This document shows, one piece after another, positions 1 through 6,013 of a stretch of DNA of 6,013 bases. Position 1 is the stretch's first letter. Every line of letters starts with the position of its first letter. The DNA is taken from the NCBI GenBank assembly GCA_021812745.1, contig JAKAMS010000168.1:1-6013 (forward strand). Direction: 5' to 3'. This DNA is from Bacteroidota bacterium (GTDB lineage: Bacteria; Bacteroidota; Ignavibacteria; Ignavibacteriales; Melioribacteraceae). Below the pieces are notes generated by a model that was given only the letters and a program-made list of their open reading frames with translations, was not told the DNA's origin and made no database searches. The translations under genes and the position numbers were made by a program.

Positions 1-2539
1 CAGAAGTAGACAATGGTGGATTATTCGGATCGCCACTTATTGCAGAATAAGCCATTTGAGAACGTGCTTGAGAAGAAGTAACACTATTACGATCGTATGA
101 TCTTCCATATGTATAACCTGCACTTACCGAGAATCCTCTTGCAACGTTTCTTTGAATCTGGAATACTAAATTGTACTGATAACCGTCGCTTGTATTGTAT
201 AGATACATAATATCGTTAAAATTATTATTGTAGCTGTTTGTTCCGCCATAAATTGGACGACCATCAACACCACTGCCAAGCGCAGCTACTTTTCCAGTAG
301 CAGGCATGATGTTGATTTTCTTGTAAAGTAGATCATTGATTGATTGAGAATAGAGGAATTCGGTAGTTCCAACAAAGCCGAATGGTAATTCCTGATCTAC
401 ACCGATGTTATATCTAAGCAACTGTGGCATTTTCAAATTTGGATCAGCTAAATCAATTTCTGATTTATTAGATGGGATTCCTAATGCTGCGTTATCGCCT
501 GGCATATACTGATTGTTGGGGTCAGCTCTGAATGGCAATGTTTTTCCGTAAGCGCTGACTTCTGCTATCAACATACCTGAGTTGCCGTAATTATTTGAGA
601 TCCAAACGTAAGCTGGACGGCCTGTAAAGATACCAACACCGCCTCTAACTTGTGTTGTTCTATCGCCTGAAACATCCCAGTTAAAACCAACTCTTGGAGA
701 CCATAATAGATTTCCTGATGGCACTTGATCTGTGCTCATTCCAGGTAGATATTTTGAAACAGAGTCGTTCTTTGCAGGTTTATCTGGGAAAATTGGAATA
801 TCAACACGAACTCCATAAGTCAATTTTAATTGAGGAAGAACTGCCCATTCATCTTGGATATAGAAACCAAATTGAGCGACACTAAATTTTGCTGCTGGTT
901 GTGAATCGCTGGTTCTTGAGTAATCATGCCAATACGCAGAAACTTTATCATTCTGGAAATCTGTTAAACTATTATACTGATAAGAACCTAGAAAATTTCT
1001 GATGAATAAATTTCTGAATGAGAAAAATTCATTATGAGTACCTAGCGTTATTGTATGATTACCAGTATAGTATGAAAAGTTATCAGTTAATTCAATAATA
1101 TCTTGATCTAACTGATTTGCACCTGAATACTGGTCGAAACCCGCAGTCATTGTGAAAGTACCGCTTAATTCTCTAACTGACACCAACGGCGTTAATGCAC
1201 CGGTATTTGTTCTATGATCGCGAATTGTTGTATAACCGGCAATTAATTCATTTGAAGCACTATTTCCAAAACGGCTATTCAATCTAAGAGTTGTAGAATT
1301 TGTTGTACTGTTCATTCTGTAATTATAAGAATCGAAGCTCATGCTTGAAGTACCTCTGCCTGACAAGTTATCCCGATATGCATCAACATAATTATTGGTA
1401 AGAGAAAGTTGATGGTTTTCAGAAAGGTTGTAGTCAAATCTCAACAACAACTTGGTGCTTGGTTGTTGGGAACTGAAAACATCATAACTACCTGGATTCG
1501 CCATTCCTTTTGAAGCTAATATAGTTTTGAATTGTTCAACTAACGCTGTCAATTGTGCCGGTGTATTATTTCCGAATCCGTTTTGCAAAGATGTATTGTA
1601 AATAGGTCTTGTATTTGTTGTCATTTCTCCGTTAACAAAGAAGAAAAGTTTATCTTTTACAATCGGACCGCCGAGACGGAATCCATATTGATAATTAGAA
1701 AATTCAGCAACTTTTTGATCTAACCCTGTGTTCGCATTTCTTTGACCGATGAAATTCTGATTTCTGCCATATAAGAATGCAGATCCGGCAAAAGTATTAC
1801 TACCGGAACGTGTAATTGCATTAATACCTCCGCCTGTAAATCCGCCGTATCTAACATCGTAAGGTGCAATAACTACTTGGAATTCTTGTATAGCATCCAA
1901 GCTGATTGGGTTTGTTCCCGATGTACCGCCTGGTGTGCCTGAGGAACCAAGACCAAACAGATCGTTATACTGAGCACCATCAATTTGAATGTTATTGAAT
2001 CTGCTTGTTCTTCCGGCAGCTTGTAAATTTAGACCGGAAAAAAGTGGAGATAATTTTGCAAAGTTTGAAAAACTTCTGTCAATAGTTGGAATTTGTTCAA
2101 TCTGTTTAAGTGATACGTTTTGAGAAGCACCTGTTCTTGCTTGACTAAGAACTGCGCCTCTTTCTGCTGTTATAGTAACACCGGAAAGTTGAACTGCTTG
2201 TTCTGGAAGTTTGAAATTGATCTGTAAATTTTGACCTAATTCAAGATTGAAACCTTCTTCAACTTGAGTAGTGTAACCAATCATTGATACAGTTACTCTG
2301 TATGGACCGCCAACTCGTAAATTTACCAAGTTATACTTTCCATCTAGACGAGCAGATGTACCAAATTGTGTTCCTGATGGTAAATGAACTGCGATAATTG
2401 TAGCACTAGGTAATGGATTTCCGTTTTGATCTACAACTGTTCCATTAATAGCAGCAGTCGTTTGGGAATACATTAACTGAGAGCTAAACAGAACAACCAC
2501 AAACAGGAAAAAGGAAATCAATTGTTTAACTTTTCTCAT
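1..2539 (-). CDS. TonB-dependent receptor, Oar-like, with N-terminal carboxypeptidase-regulatory-like domain (C-terminus cut off by window edge)
   Basis: Reading leftward from ATG at 2539-2537, the frame stays open to the window edge (846 codons plus one base). Residues 1-26 form a signal peptide (MRKVKQ, a hydrophobic run, then LMYSQ). Residues about 30-112 match a carboxypeptidase-regulatory-like beta-sandwich (INGTVVDQNGNPLPSATI, later LDGKYNLVNLRVGGPY and VSMIGYTTQV). Residues about 125-250 resemble a TonB plug (QIDGAQYNDLFG at about 185-196, a Gly/Thr/Ser-rich loop at 197-210, YGGFTGGGINAITRSGSNTF at about 231-250). The rest is beta-barrel-like, with alternating aromatic strands and Asn/Ser/Gly loops (for example QFGFYIQDEW, LKLTYGVRVDIPIF, RGFSVSAGYTYGRSYD). 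Such proteins sit in the outer membrane and are generally thought to take up bulky substrates using TonB energy. Oar-like members often exceed 1000 residues, so a C-terminal part of the barrel is probably missing. An in-frame TAA 18 bases upstream of the ATG (2560-2558) fixes the start. No SusD-like partner is visible and the substrate cannot be told. Confidence 0.93.
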   Translation of the reverse strand, partial: MRKVKQLISFFLFVVVLFSSQLMYSQTTAAINGTVVDQNGNPLPSATIIAVHLPSGTQFGTSARLDGKYNLVNLRVGGPYRVTVSMIGYTTQVEEGFNLELGQNLQINFKLPEQAVQLSGVTITAERGAVLSQARTGASQNVSLKQIEQIPTIDRSFSNFAKLSPLFSGLNLQAAGRTSRFNNIQIDGAQYNDLFGLGSSGTPGGTSGTNPISLDAIQEFQVVIAPYDVRYGGFTGGGINAITRSGSNTFAGSAFLYGRNQNFIGQRNANTGLDQKVAEFSNYQYGFRLGGPIVKDKLFFFVNGEMTTNTRPIYNTSLQNGFGNNTPAQLTALVEQFKTILASKGMANPGSYDVFSSQQPSTKLLLRFDYNLSENHQLSLTNNYVDAYRDNLSGRGTSSMSFDSYNYRMNSTTNSTTLRLNSRFGNSASNELIAGYTTIRDHRTNTGALTPLVSVRELSGTFTMTAGFDQYSGANQLDQDIIELTDNFSYYTGNHTITLGTHNEFFSFRNLFIRNFLGSYQYNSLTDFQNDKVSAYWHDYSRTSDSQPAAKFSVAQFGFYIQDEWAVLPQLKLTYGVRVDIPIFPDKPAKNDSVSKYLPGMSTDQVPSGNLLWSPRVGFNWDVSGDRTTQVRGGVGIFTGRPAYVWISNNYGNSGMLIAEVSAYGKTLPFRADPNNQYMPGDNAALGIPSNKSEIDLADPNLKMPQLLRYNIGVDQELPFGFVGTTEFLYSQSINDLLYKKINIMPATGKVAALGSGVDGRPIYGGTNSYNNNFNDIMYLYNTSDGYQYNLVFQIQRNVARGFSVSAGYTYGRSYDRNSVTSSQARSQMAYSAISGDPNNPPLSTS

Positions 2540-2545
2540 ACAATA

Positions 2546-2551
2546 CTCCTT
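2546..2551 (-). promoter_or_regulatory. Shine-Dalgarno site of the TonB-dependent receptor
   Basis: On the minus strand this reads AAGGAG, followed by six bases (TATTGT) and the ATG. This is a near-ideal match and spacing. Together with the in-frame stop just upstream it fixes the receptor start at 2539. It is the strongest ribosome binding site in the window. Confidence 0.85.
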
Positions 2552-2674
2552 AGTGGGTTAATGAATTATTAATTAATGCGAAATTTTTTAGATAAAGGAT
2601 TTGAAATAGAATGGTTGTAAAACAAAAGCCAGAATGTAATGTTATTTTCAAATTCATTGAGAAGAGAGATCTTT

Positions 2675-2686
2675 AGTTTATAAACT
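2675..2686. repeat. Perfect 12-bp palindrome, possible operator
   Basis: AGTTTATAAACT is identical to its own reverse complement, and the flanking bases do not extend it. It lies about 135 bases upstream of the receptor start and downstream of the tentative receptor promoter, a position where a dimeric repressor could act. Short AT-only palindromes also arise by chance in sequence of this composition, but this one includes a G/C pair near each end. No second copy was noticed in the window. The regulatory role is inferred. Confidence 0.3.
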
Positions 2687-2729
2687 CAAAATTCACGTTC
2701 AAATGACCGGAGACTTTTTTTTTGCACTT

Positions 2730-2759
2730 GGAAGATATGAAAATCTCACTAATGTCAAA
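2730..2759 (-). promoter_or_regulatory. Tentative promoter for the TonB-dependent receptor
   Basis: On the minus strand, TTTGACA (2759-2753) contains a perfect TTGACA. TATCTTCC (2737-2730) follows 15 bases after the TTGACA, or 18 bases after the TTTG. It can be read as a Bacteroidota-type promoter (TTTG at -33, TAnnTTTG at -7, with the last two bases mismatched) or as a sigma-70 type with a short spacer and a 4/6 -10 box. Neither fit is perfect. It would give a leader of about 185 bases containing the A9 tract and the palindrome at 2675-2686. No better candidate was found nearer the gene. Confidence 0.25.
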
Positions 2760-2979
2760 AGGGTTTAACAATTTTTTAATATTTGGGTAAAATCAGATTT
2801 TTTAGGAAAATGTGAAAAATGTTTTTGCCGAAGCGTCTTTTTTAACTAAATCTTATGGATATCTTTAATAACTTCGAAAGATAATCAGCGAAAATCTCTA
2901 TTTATTTTTCATAATAGTTTTTTGAGATACCTTTAACTTCTTTCGTACAATAAAGGTCAAATTAAATCTGCAACATTCT

Positions 2980-2987
2980 TATATTTG
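2980..2987 (+). promoter_or_regulatory. Tentative -7 element for the phosphodiesterase/M16 operon
   Basis: TATATTTG exactly matches the TAnnTTTG element known from Bacteroidota housekeeping promoters. It lies 32 bases before the ATG at 3020, so transcription would start around 2994 with a short leader carrying the ribosome binding site. No TTTG or TTG is seen at the expected distance upstream, which weakens the call, and the motif is easily met by chance in AT-rich DNA. Confidence 0.35.
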
Positions 2988-3019
2988 GCACAAGTATATT
3001 AATCTGAGGAAAAATTAGA

Positions 3020-4231
3020 ATGAAAAGATACATTGCAATTTTCTGTTTAATAATAATTTCTACTATTTCTTTCGCTCAGTCAAAACCATATGTAATTCTA
3101 GTTTCATTCGATGCATTCAGGTGGGATTATCTAAATCGTGGATTATCACCTAATCTTGAAAAGATTAGAGAAGAAGGAGTTTCGGCTCTTTCATTACGAC
3201 CATCATTCCCATCAAAAACTTTTCCCAATCATCTTTCTATTATAACAGGAATGTATCCCGCTCATCATGGAATAATTCTAAATAATTTTGCAGATCCATT
3301 CGATAAAACTACCTACCGCATGAGCGATACCAATTCTGTACGGGATGGAAGATGGTATCTTGGAGAAGCTTTTTGGGAAACGGCAGAGCGCCAGGGTATA
3401 ATTACCGCAAGCTATTTTTGGCCCGGCTCGGAACTAAAACTTTCTTACCGTAAACCAACTTATAATCAAGCTTACGATCATAATAGACCTTATGAAACTC
3501 GTGTTGATGGAGTAATTGATTGGTTAAAGTTTCCATCTGAAAAACGTCCTCATTTTATTACTCTTTATTGCCATGAAACTGACACGCAAGGTCACAATTT
3601 TGGTCCCGATTCACCGCAAACGAATGAGGCAATAAAACGGCTTGACTACATTGCCGGTTACCTTTTGGAAAAATTGGATGAAATAAAAATGAAAGACAGT
3701 GTAAATGTTATTTTTGTTTCAGATCATGGTATGACTAGCATTTCTAAAGAGAGAACAATTAATATTGAAAATATTGTTGGCAAGGAAAAATGTAAATTTT
3801 ACGATATGGGTCCTATTATGTTTGTTGAACCGGTGAAAGAAAAAATTAAAGAAGTTTATGATCTGCTCAAAAAGAATGAAAATCATTACAAAGTATATTA
3901 CCGTTCAGAAATTCCCGGGTATTATCATTTTAACGATCATCCGTTTATTTCTTCAATTGTTGTAATTGCAGATCTTGGCTGGTCCGCAGTTTCAAATTAT
4001 GCTAGAAAATCTGAACGTGAAGAAAAAGGAAATCATGGTTACGATAACAACCAGCTTGATATGCATGGAATATTTTTAGCAACCGGTCCTAATTTCAAAA
4101 AAAATTATCATACCGGAACTTTGTGGAATATTGATATCTATCCGTTGCTCTGCAAAATTTTTGATATTTACCCGCGTACTAATATAGACGGCAAGCTCGA
4201 TCGTATCGAATTCATTTTGAATAATAATTAA
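3020..4231 (+). CDS. Secreted ENPP-type (type I phosphodiesterase/nucleotide pyrophosphatase) alkaline phosphatase superfamily enzyme
   Basis: This 403-residue protein begins with a signal peptide (MKRYIAIFCLIIISTISFA, likely cut after Ala19), so it should act in the periplasm or outside the cell. The remainder is one ENPP catalytic domain of about 380 residues. The two-zinc site appears complete: Asp31 (VSFDAFRWDYL), the Thr67 nucleophile (PSKTFPNH), Asp188 and His192 (ETDTQGHNFGP), Asp235 and His236 (SDHGM) and His339 (GNHGYDN). Asn88-Asn89, after HHGIIL, match the asparagine that positions the phosphate. The family hydrolyses phosphodiester or pyrophosphate bonds of nucleotides, dinucleotides or phospholipid head groups; which applies here is unknown. 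It lacks the somatomedin-like and nuclease-like domains of animal members, as is usual for bacterial forms. GAGGA at 3006-3010 lies nine bases before the ATG. The gene ends in tandem stops (TAATAA), 14 bases before the first M16 gene, suggesting cotranscription. Confidence 0.92.
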   Translation: MKRYIAIFCLIIISTISFAQSKPYVILVSFDAFRWDYLNRGLSPNLEKIREEGVSALSLRPSFPSKTFPNHLSIITGMYPAHHGIILNNFADPFDKTTYRMSDTNSVRDGRWYLGEAFWETAERQGIITASYFWPGSELKLSYRKPTYNQAYDHNRPYETRVDGVIDWLKFPSEKRPHFITLYCHETDTQGHNFGPDSPQTNEAIKRLDYIAGYLLEKLDEIKMKDSVNVIFVSDHGMTSISKERTINIENIVGKEKCKFYDMGPIMFVEPVKEKIKEVYDLLKKNENHYKVYYRSEIPGYYHFNDHPFISSIVVIADLGWSAVSNYARKSEREEKGNHGYDNNQLDMHGIFLATGPNFKKNYHTGTLWNIDIYPLLCKIFDIYPRTNIDGKLDRIEFILNNN

Positions 4232-4245
4232 TAAAGTGAGAACTG

Positions 4246-5514
4246 ATGACAAAAAATCTTTTAAAGATAGATTACGAAAAATATTCTCTTGCTAATGGAT
4301 TGCAGGTAATACTTTATCCCGATCAATCATTCCCTCTTGTTGCAGTAAATGTGTGGTACCGAGTTGGTTCTGCCAATGAACTGCCGGGTAAAACCGGTTT
4401 TGCTCACTTGTTTGAACATATGATGTTTCAAGGTTCTCAGAACATTCCAAAGGAAGGACATTTCCGGTACGTTCAAGAAGCGGGCGGAAGTTTGAACGGC
4501 TCAACAAGTATTGACCGGACAAATTATTTTGAAACCGTTCCGGCAAATTATTTTGAACTGCCTCTCTGGCTGGAATCTGACAGAATGGGATTTATGATTC
4601 CAGGGCTGACACAAGAAAAGCTGGATAATCAAAAAGATGTAGTAATGAATGAGCGCCGGCAGCATTACGAAAATCAACCGTACGGTCTTGCATGGGAAAA
4701 ATTATTTTCGAATTTATTTTCTTCAGATCATCCCTATTCGTGGCCAACAATAGGTTGGATGGAAGATATTGCTAAGTTTGAACTCGACGATGTAAAAAAA
4801 TTTTTCAATACATATTATTGCCCTAACAATGCGACTCTTGTTGTAGGCGGAAATTTTAATGTTCCGAAAACGAAAGATCTTATTGAAAAATATTTTGGGA
4901 ATATTCCCAAAGGCAATGCAGTACCGGAAGTAAAAACATCCAGGCAAAATTTATCTGAAATAAAAAAAATTATACTCGAAGACAACGTTCAACTTCCGCG
5001 TATTTATTTAGCGTATCACACAGAAAAAGCGTTCAGCATAAACGATGCGGCGCTTGATATTCTTTCGGACATATTAACTTCATCAAAAAACGCGCTGCTG
5101 CAAAAATCGCTTGTCTTTGAGAAACAGATTGTTCAGGATATCTCATCATTCCAGTATTCGGCTAAACTGAATGGATCTTTTATTATTGTATCAACAGCAA
5201 AACCCGGAATTGAGCTGGGAGTTGTTAAAGAAGAAATTGAGAACGAGATTACAAATCTGATAGACAATGGAATTACCGACGATGAATTGATGAGAGCGAA
5301 AAACAGTCTGAAGTCATCATACATCTATTCTCTTCAAAAGCTGGATTTGATTGTTGATCATTTGAATCACTACAATTTTTTTCTCAACGAGCCGGATTCG
5401 TTTGTCTTTGATCTTTCCCGCTATGAAAATGTAACAAAAGAACAAGTTGTTGAGGCAGCAAAAAAATATTTATTAAGTCCGCATGTAGAACTAAATGTTA
5501 TTCCGAAGAATTAA
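4246..5514 (+). CDS. M16 family zinc metallopeptidase, catalytic subunit
   Basis: This 422-residue protein has the length and two-domain plan of single-unit M16B (insulinase/processing-peptidase-like) enzymes. The N-terminal catalytic domain spans about residues 13-165 (YSLANGLQVIL at the start). It carries the inverted zinc motif HLFEH, with His54 and His58 as zinc ligands and Glu57 as general base, and the distal Glu136 (MNERRQH) as third ligand. The second M16 domain spans about residues 170-360 and includes YYCPNNATLVVGGNF (190-204). Family members degrade or process peptides inside a closed chamber. An in-frame TGA at 4237-4239 leaves no room for an upstream ATG, GTG or TTG start, and the N-terminus (MTKNLLKIDY) is not a signal peptide, so a cytoplasmic location is inferred. 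The ribosome site is weak (AGTGAG, 4235-4240), perhaps relying on translational coupling to the gene 14 bases upstream. The next gene, 30 bases on, encodes a probable partner subunit. Confidence 0.94.
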   Translation: MTKNLLKIDYEKYSLANGLQVILYPDQSFPLVAVNVWYRVGSANELPGKTGFAHLFEHMMFQGSQNIPKEGHFRYVQEAGGSLNGSTSIDRTNYFETVPANYFELPLWLESDRMGFMIPGLTQEKLDNQKDVVMNERRQHYENQPYGLAWEKLFSNLFSSDHPYSWPTIGWMEDIAKFELDDVKKFFNTYYCPNNATLVVGGNFNVPKTKDLIEKYFGNIPKGNAVPEVKTSRQNLSEIKKIILEDNVQLPRIYLAYHTEKAFSINDAALDILSDILTSSKNALLQKSLVFEKQIVQDISSFQYSAKLNGSFIIVSTAKPGIELGVVKEEIENEITNLIDNGITDDELMRAKNSLKSSYIYSLQKLDLIVDHLNHYNFFLNEPDSFVFDLSRYENVTKEQVVEAAKKYLLSPHVELNVIPKN

Positions 5515-5532
5515 CAGCATCACTGAAAAATT

Positions 5533-5538
5533 GAAGAG
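5533..5538 (+). promoter_or_regulatory. Shine-Dalgarno site of the second M16 gene
   Basis: GAAGAG is followed by six bases (CAAAAA) and ATG at 5545. An in-frame TGA at 5524-5526 with no ATG, GTG or TTG between makes this the only credible start. That matters because it rules out an N-terminal signal peptide on the partial gene. Confidence 0.6.
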
Positions 5539-5544
5539 CAAAAA

Positions 5545-6013
5545 ATGATAGATAGATCAACCGCACCCGCACCGGAAAAAAGTTTGTTTTTTAATTTACC
5601 AGAAGTAAAAGAACTTGAATTGGCAAACGGCATCAAGCTTTTTTTTGTTAGGAAAGAAAAACTCCCGATTATATATACCGACGTACTGGTATTAGCGGGC
5701 AGCAAATTCGACCCGCAGAATAAAAGAGGACTTGGATATTTGACTTCCCTTTTGATTGACGAGGGCGCCGGAGAATATGATTCTTTGCAGTTAAGCGATG
5801 AATTTGAGAAGCTCGGTTCAATTTTTTCTGTAACTTCTAACCACGATTTGATTTCGATGACTCTTCTTTCGATGAAAGAGAATTTCAACCGTTCACTAGA
5901 ATTATTATCAAAAATAATTTTAACACCACGATTTGAGGAAAAAGATTTTTCACGAGAGAAGAAAAAAGTCTTAGACAGAATATTACAGCTTAAAGACGAA
6001 CCGTCATTTATAG
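5545..6013 (+). CDS. M16 family peptidase-like protein, non-catalytic subunit (N-terminal part, runs off right edge)
   Basis: The frame is open from ATG 5545 to the window end (156 codons plus one base); the final bases ATA G are not a stop in this frame. The protein follows the M16 N-terminal fold: LPEVKELELANGIKLFFV at 18-35, a second strand at about 42-52 (IIYTDVLVLAG), then KRGLGYLTSLLIDEGAGEYD at 60-79. Aligned with the preceding gene (KTGFAHLFEHMM against KRGLGYLTSLLI), the zinc-motif residues His, Glu and His become Tyr65, Ser68 and Leu69, so this subunit should not bind catalytic zinc. LIDEGAG is typical of inactive M16 partners. Known heterodimeric M16B enzymes pair such a subunit, which shapes the substrate chamber, with an active one; the adjacent gene is the obvious partner. 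The N-terminus has no signal peptide. Its total length, and any second catalytic repeat, cannot be seen. It starts 30 bases after the previous stop, consistent with one operon. Confidence 0.88.
   Translation, partial: MIDRSTAPAPEKSLFFNLPEVKELELANGIKLFFVRKEKLPIIYTDVLVLAGSKFDPQNKRGLGYLTSLLIDEGAGEYDSLQLSDEFEKLGSIFSVTSNHDLISMTLLSMKENFNRSLELLSKIILTPRFEEKDFSREKKKVLDRILQLKDEPSFI

Larger units (their letters stand above)
2540..3019. other. 480-base AT-rich divergent intergenic region
   Basis: No convincing coding sequence is seen here on either strand. The region separates the leftward receptor from the rightward phosphodiesterase operon, so it should carry promoters for both. It holds the receptor Shine-Dalgarno, tentative promoters on each strand, a perfect 12-bp palindrome at 2675-2686, a run of nine T at 2715-2723, and an AT-only palindrome ATTAATTAAT at 2568-2577. 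I saw no tRNA-like fold, riboswitch core or GC-rich terminator hairpin. Roughly 2760-2975 shows nothing I can name beyond AT-rich sequence and one weak repeat. Confidence 0.8.

Noticed and set aside
694..885. 63-codon plus-strand open frame
   Set aside because: It lies entirely inside the well-supported receptor gene on the opposite strand and its product has no recognisable features.
2568..2577. ATTAATTAAT palindrome near the receptor start
   Set aside because: It is made only of A and T in an AT-rich stretch and is probably chance; no associated promoter elements could be aligned convincingly.
2785..2786. TAATATTTG near 2778-2786 as a second promoter for the operon
   Set aside because: It misses the TAnnTTTG spacing by one base, has no upstream -33 match, and lies more than 200 bases from the gene.
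2895..2928. Possible hairpin pairing ATCTC with GAGAT
   Set aside because: Only five pairs with a loop of about 24 bases and no following T run in a useful position; too weak for a terminator or RNA element.
4292..5324. Three minus-strand open frames (4292-4546, 4723-4947, 5133-5324)
   Set aside because: All are antisense to the catalytic M16 gene, whose motifs are unmistakable. Their products show no domain character and no ribosome sites were evident.
5520..5888. 122-codon minus-strand open frame
   Set aside because: It overlaps the second M16 gene, whose plus-strand translation clearly follows the M16 fold. The minus frame is a shadow.
6003..6013. Apparent TAG at the window end closing the second M16 gene
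   Set aside because: In the gene's frame the final bases read TCA TTT ATA G, so the TAG is out of frame and the gene continues past the edge.

Overview
The window is AT-rich bacterial chromosomal sequence. It has a Gram-negative outer-membrane receptor, a secreted phosphodiesterase and a pair of M16 peptidase genes. Protein style suggests the Bacteroidota/Ignavibacteriota/Chlorobi neighbourhood, possibly an Ignavibacteria-type organism: an Oar-like TonB-dependent receptor with an N-terminal carboxypeptidase-regulatory-like domain, an ENPP-type phosphodiesterase, and a TAnnTTTG-like promoter motif. This assignment is inferred from protein character only; no rRNA or other phylogenetic marker is present.

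Layout. Positions 1-2539 (minus strand) hold the first 846 codons of a large TonB-dependent receptor whose C-terminus lies beyond the left edge. Positions 2540-3019 are a 480-base AT-rich intergenic region between divergent genes. It contains a strong Shine-Dalgarno for the receptor, tentative promoters in both directions and a perfect 12-bp palindrome. From 3020 to the right edge, three plus-strand genes form a probable operon with gaps of 14 and 30 bases. They are an exported ENPP-family phosphodiesterase (403 aa, complete), a catalytic M16 zinc peptidase (422 aa, complete, HxxEH) and the start of a second M16 protein whose zinc site is lost (156 codons visible).

How the genes fit together. 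The two M16 genes look like a catalytic plus non-catalytic subunit pair, as in known M16B heterodimers. In-frame stops just upstream of both starts rule out an N-terminal signal peptide on either, so the pair is probably cytoplasmic. The phosphodiesterase ahead of them has a clear signal peptide and acts outside the cytoplasm. The receptor is divergently transcribed, and a functional link to the peptidases is only a guess.

I found no tRNA or rRNA gene, CRISPR array, insertion sequence, integrase or phage gene, and no convincing terminator. The region looks like ordinary core or niche metabolism rather than a new system. The points most worth checking are the active/inactive M16 pair and its unusual company.
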